Source: Axinella damicornis (lineage: Eukaryota > Porifera > Demospongiae > Axinellida > Axinellidae). Taken from it: a DNA stretch of 64,000 bases. This document shows positions 61,690-64,000 of this stretch, in pieces. The stretch lies in the NCBI GenBank assembly GCA_963931865.1, contig OZ007506.1, positions 11,657,301-11,721,300 on the forward strand, read 5' to 3'. Below the pieces are notes generated by a model, which worked only from the letters and a program-made list of their open reading frames with translations, was not told where the DNA came from and ran no database searches. A program made the translations under genes and the position numbers. Positions within the stretch are counted from its first letter, which is position 1. Every line of letters starts with the position of its first letter.

Positions 61690-62070
61690 TACCCCGTGCG
61701 CATGCGCAGCAGGGGGTAGAGTGATCGGTTTGTCTGTCAGTCTGTCTGTCTGTCTGTCTGTCCAAGCGGTTTGAGCAGTGAAGGCCTTGTTGAAGGCTTA
61801 TTTCAGGATAGAAGTGTCAGAATTCAGAAATATTAGCGTCTACATAACTCACAGACCAGAGATCTGCTCGAGAGGTTGAGAAAAGCTGCATGAAATTCGT
61901 GCTTCTAATTTATACGACTTGACCACACCCTGTATTTCTAGCATTACTGCCACAACTCATTCTGCATGCTACATCACTGTAAATCGTGGCCTAGCTAGCT
62001 CATCCTGCATGCTGAATAATCGGTGGTAGCTACGCCTATAGCTGTCAAATAATAAGTTGCGCACGGGGTA
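61690..62070. mobile_element. MITE related to the IS3EU-like transposon
   Basis: Ends TACCCCGTGCGCA and its exact complement. The left end continues with ATCGGTTTGTCTGTCAGTC, as does the autonomous element at 19387. 381 bp, non-coding; boundaries approximate because no target duplication is visible. Confidence 0.65.
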
Positions 62071-63412
62071 CGTGCTCTGCTGAGCACCTCTAGTTCCCAA
62101 TTAACTCTGTTCTTTTGGCCATTGGTACCAGCTAGCTCATTGAAGGTGAGTCAGGTCAACGATGCAGTGAAGCAGTGGCCGGAGTGAGAGCTTTCCAACC
62201 TCATGACTCACTTGCTGCTGATCACATGACAGCTTCACTCCCTAACTATGGATATCAGGTTCATATCTGCATATCCATGGAATGGTGGCCCTTCTACCAT
62301 TGTATACTTTCCCCAATAGGACACTCTATCCTGGGTGTGGCTCCCCTCCCCTTTCCTATGAGTATGATGCATAACGTTTTGTGATACTAGTATACATATA
62401 CTACAACATGCACGTGTACGAAAGTCAGTGACGGGAAAGATAAGTCCATGCAGTGGTTAGCCAGCATGTACCTGCAGACAACGTTACCGTCACAATGTGA
62501 AACTAACCAATGCATATCTAGGCATTCAAGTATGGATTTGTACACTTCTACCCAACAAATTAATGCGGAATGTATGCAGGCATGGGATGCCTTTGCCACA
62601 GTGGTTACTGACCTGATTCTAAAACTGTGATCTCCATAATTATAGGCTGATTCTCAGTCCCAATGGCCTGGAGGGAGGGGTCGTCAATAATGCTCTCCCT
62701 TGTCTATTATATATCCTATGTTGGAAATATGTAATGGCCCTTGCTTTGTATCCCTTACTGCTCAGTAGGCTACCACTGAACATAACTCATTGATCCCCTA
62801 TATGCCCAATGCACTTATTGCCAGCATGAAACTGTTCTGTCGACACAAATAAACAATGCAATCATGTAGCCAAATATCATGTTGCTGACCTGTTGGCACA
62901 AATATCTCCAAGTCGGAAAAAGCCCACAGTTGCAAGACACTGTATGTATATATATGAAACCCCTGACCACAAACCTCAGATCAAGGGTAGTATAATATTA
63001 TATAGCTGGCTTTCGGAAGAAGGGGGTCAGCATAGTTTGTCCAAAGCTCATTTCCTACACACTCCATTTTCCACCACTTTGAGCTTAGGCATTCATGTGT
63101 ACTGCATCGGTTTTGGTATAGGCCCTTAGCATTTTGTGTATGATGATTAGCTGCCAAGTGTATCTTGATTCTTTATCTGTAAGCTAAGCTACAAAGATGT
63201 GGTGGGTGTTTGGGAGATATGTTTGACGAAAAAGAGAGTCAACTGCAAGGCTACGACATTCCTACTGCCTGACATAATAAGACAGAATGAACAGCAAAAT
63301 AAGTAAAATGCACTATGCTGTGGCTCAGCTAGTGTTGGTGGTAGCACTGGTTGTTTCAGTGGTAATAATATCCATACCATTACACTGCCTAGCTTCCTCA
63401 CACAGCAGACGC
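62071..63412. other. Intergenic, nothing recognised
   Basis: No exon or repeat that I can defend. AT-rich, with scattered short frames only. Confidence 0.4.
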
Positions 63413-63662
63413 TAAAAACATTTAAAAATGTACCAGGATGTAGGGATACCAGAACGGCAAAAGTAAGGAAACAAGGTAGGTATGATCACACAAAACAGTG
63501 AAGTATACAATCCCCCCTACAGATCTTTTTCCAGTATAATGAAGAAAGATATGCAGGGGGGATTGTATACTTCACTGTTTTGTGTGATCATCCCTACCTT
63601 GTTTCCTACTTTTTGCCATTCTGGTATCCCTACATCCTGTTACATTTTCAAATGTTTTTTAT
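63413..63662. repeat. 250 bp long hairpin with arms of about 118 bp
   Basis: Left arm from AAAAACATTTAAAAATGTAC to TACAGATCTTTTTC and right arm from GAAGAAAGATATGCAG back to AAATGTTTTTT pair almost throughout (for example TATACAATCCCCC with GGGGGATTGTATA). Loop about 8 bases. Could be a MITE or a source of hairpin RNA. Confidence 0.8.
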
Positions 63663-64000
63663 TACTTGTTTTTTTTAGCAGCAGGCGCATGTTTGAGCTG
63701 AAATTATCACAGAAGTTGTGAAAAAGCGTTGTGATGTTGCACTGCTCAGTTGAAAATGCTGCTGTTTCATCGAAAACCATCATGAGAGATTGAGGCAATG
63801 TTGAGCTAAGTTGTCTGAAGAAGAAGAAGAAAGGAAGAAAGAATGAAAAACAATTTGCCCGTTTTGCAAGTGCCTGCTTTGGTACATTCGCGATGGTTTT
63901 TCGCAATGCTGGGAGTCTTGTTGGACATGAAACACTCGAAGATGACTGGTATGTTGTTATAAAGGCTTATAAGTATACCGTTTCTGAGATTTGGAGAGAT
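63663..64000. other. Window end, nothing recognised
   Basis: AT-rich sequence with a short GAA run near 63815; no supported gene. Confidence 0.4.

Overview
The window is animal nuclear DNA, most likely from a sponge (demosponge-like). It shows short introns with GT-AG borders, metazoan gene families (the FACT subunit SPT16, a BAP1-type ubiquitin hydrolase, an Ig/FN3/sushi receptor family with a tyrosine-bearing tail), a very high load of transposons and foldback elements, and no bacterial operon features. The species call is inference; the animal call is firm.

Layout. 1-420 (-): BAP1-like UCH fragment with stops and frameshifts. 512-1796 (+): exons of an unidentified gene. 2126-19205 (+): sixteen SPT16 exons covering only the middle of the protein, spread out by a foldback-type element, a piggyBac-type MITE remnant, a 5.3 kb PHD-finger LINE nested in a MITE, and several repeat families. 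19387-21965 (+): a spliced, intact DDE integrase-core transposase. 22757-27237 (-): an unrecognised multi-exon gene. About 30130-49125: a 19 kb tandem array of a 153/144 bp unit that looks like one exon plus one 54 bp intron, amplified again as higher-order blocks of 2543, 4222, 2887 and 913 bp. 51138-51625 (+): transmembrane and cytoplasmic end of one receptor, followed at 52307-55529 (+) by the start of a second receptor of the same type. 55842-58877 (-): a gene for an RG-rich and Q/P-rich protein. 59-64 kb: mostly MITEs and inverted repeats.

Two themes cross the window. First, at least a dozen tiny, nearly perfect palindromes begin TAGYCTCGTTCCCAG and end in its complement; many are flanked by 9 bp target-site duplications, which points to one Mutator-like foldback MITE family, and one copy sits inside a receptor transmembrane exon. 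Second, unrelated coding exons (SPT16, both receptors, the RG-rich gene, the LINE) carry single-base frame breaks, often at short G or C runs. That suggests uncorrected homopolymer errors in the assembly at least as much as true gene decay, so all pseudogene calls here are provisional.
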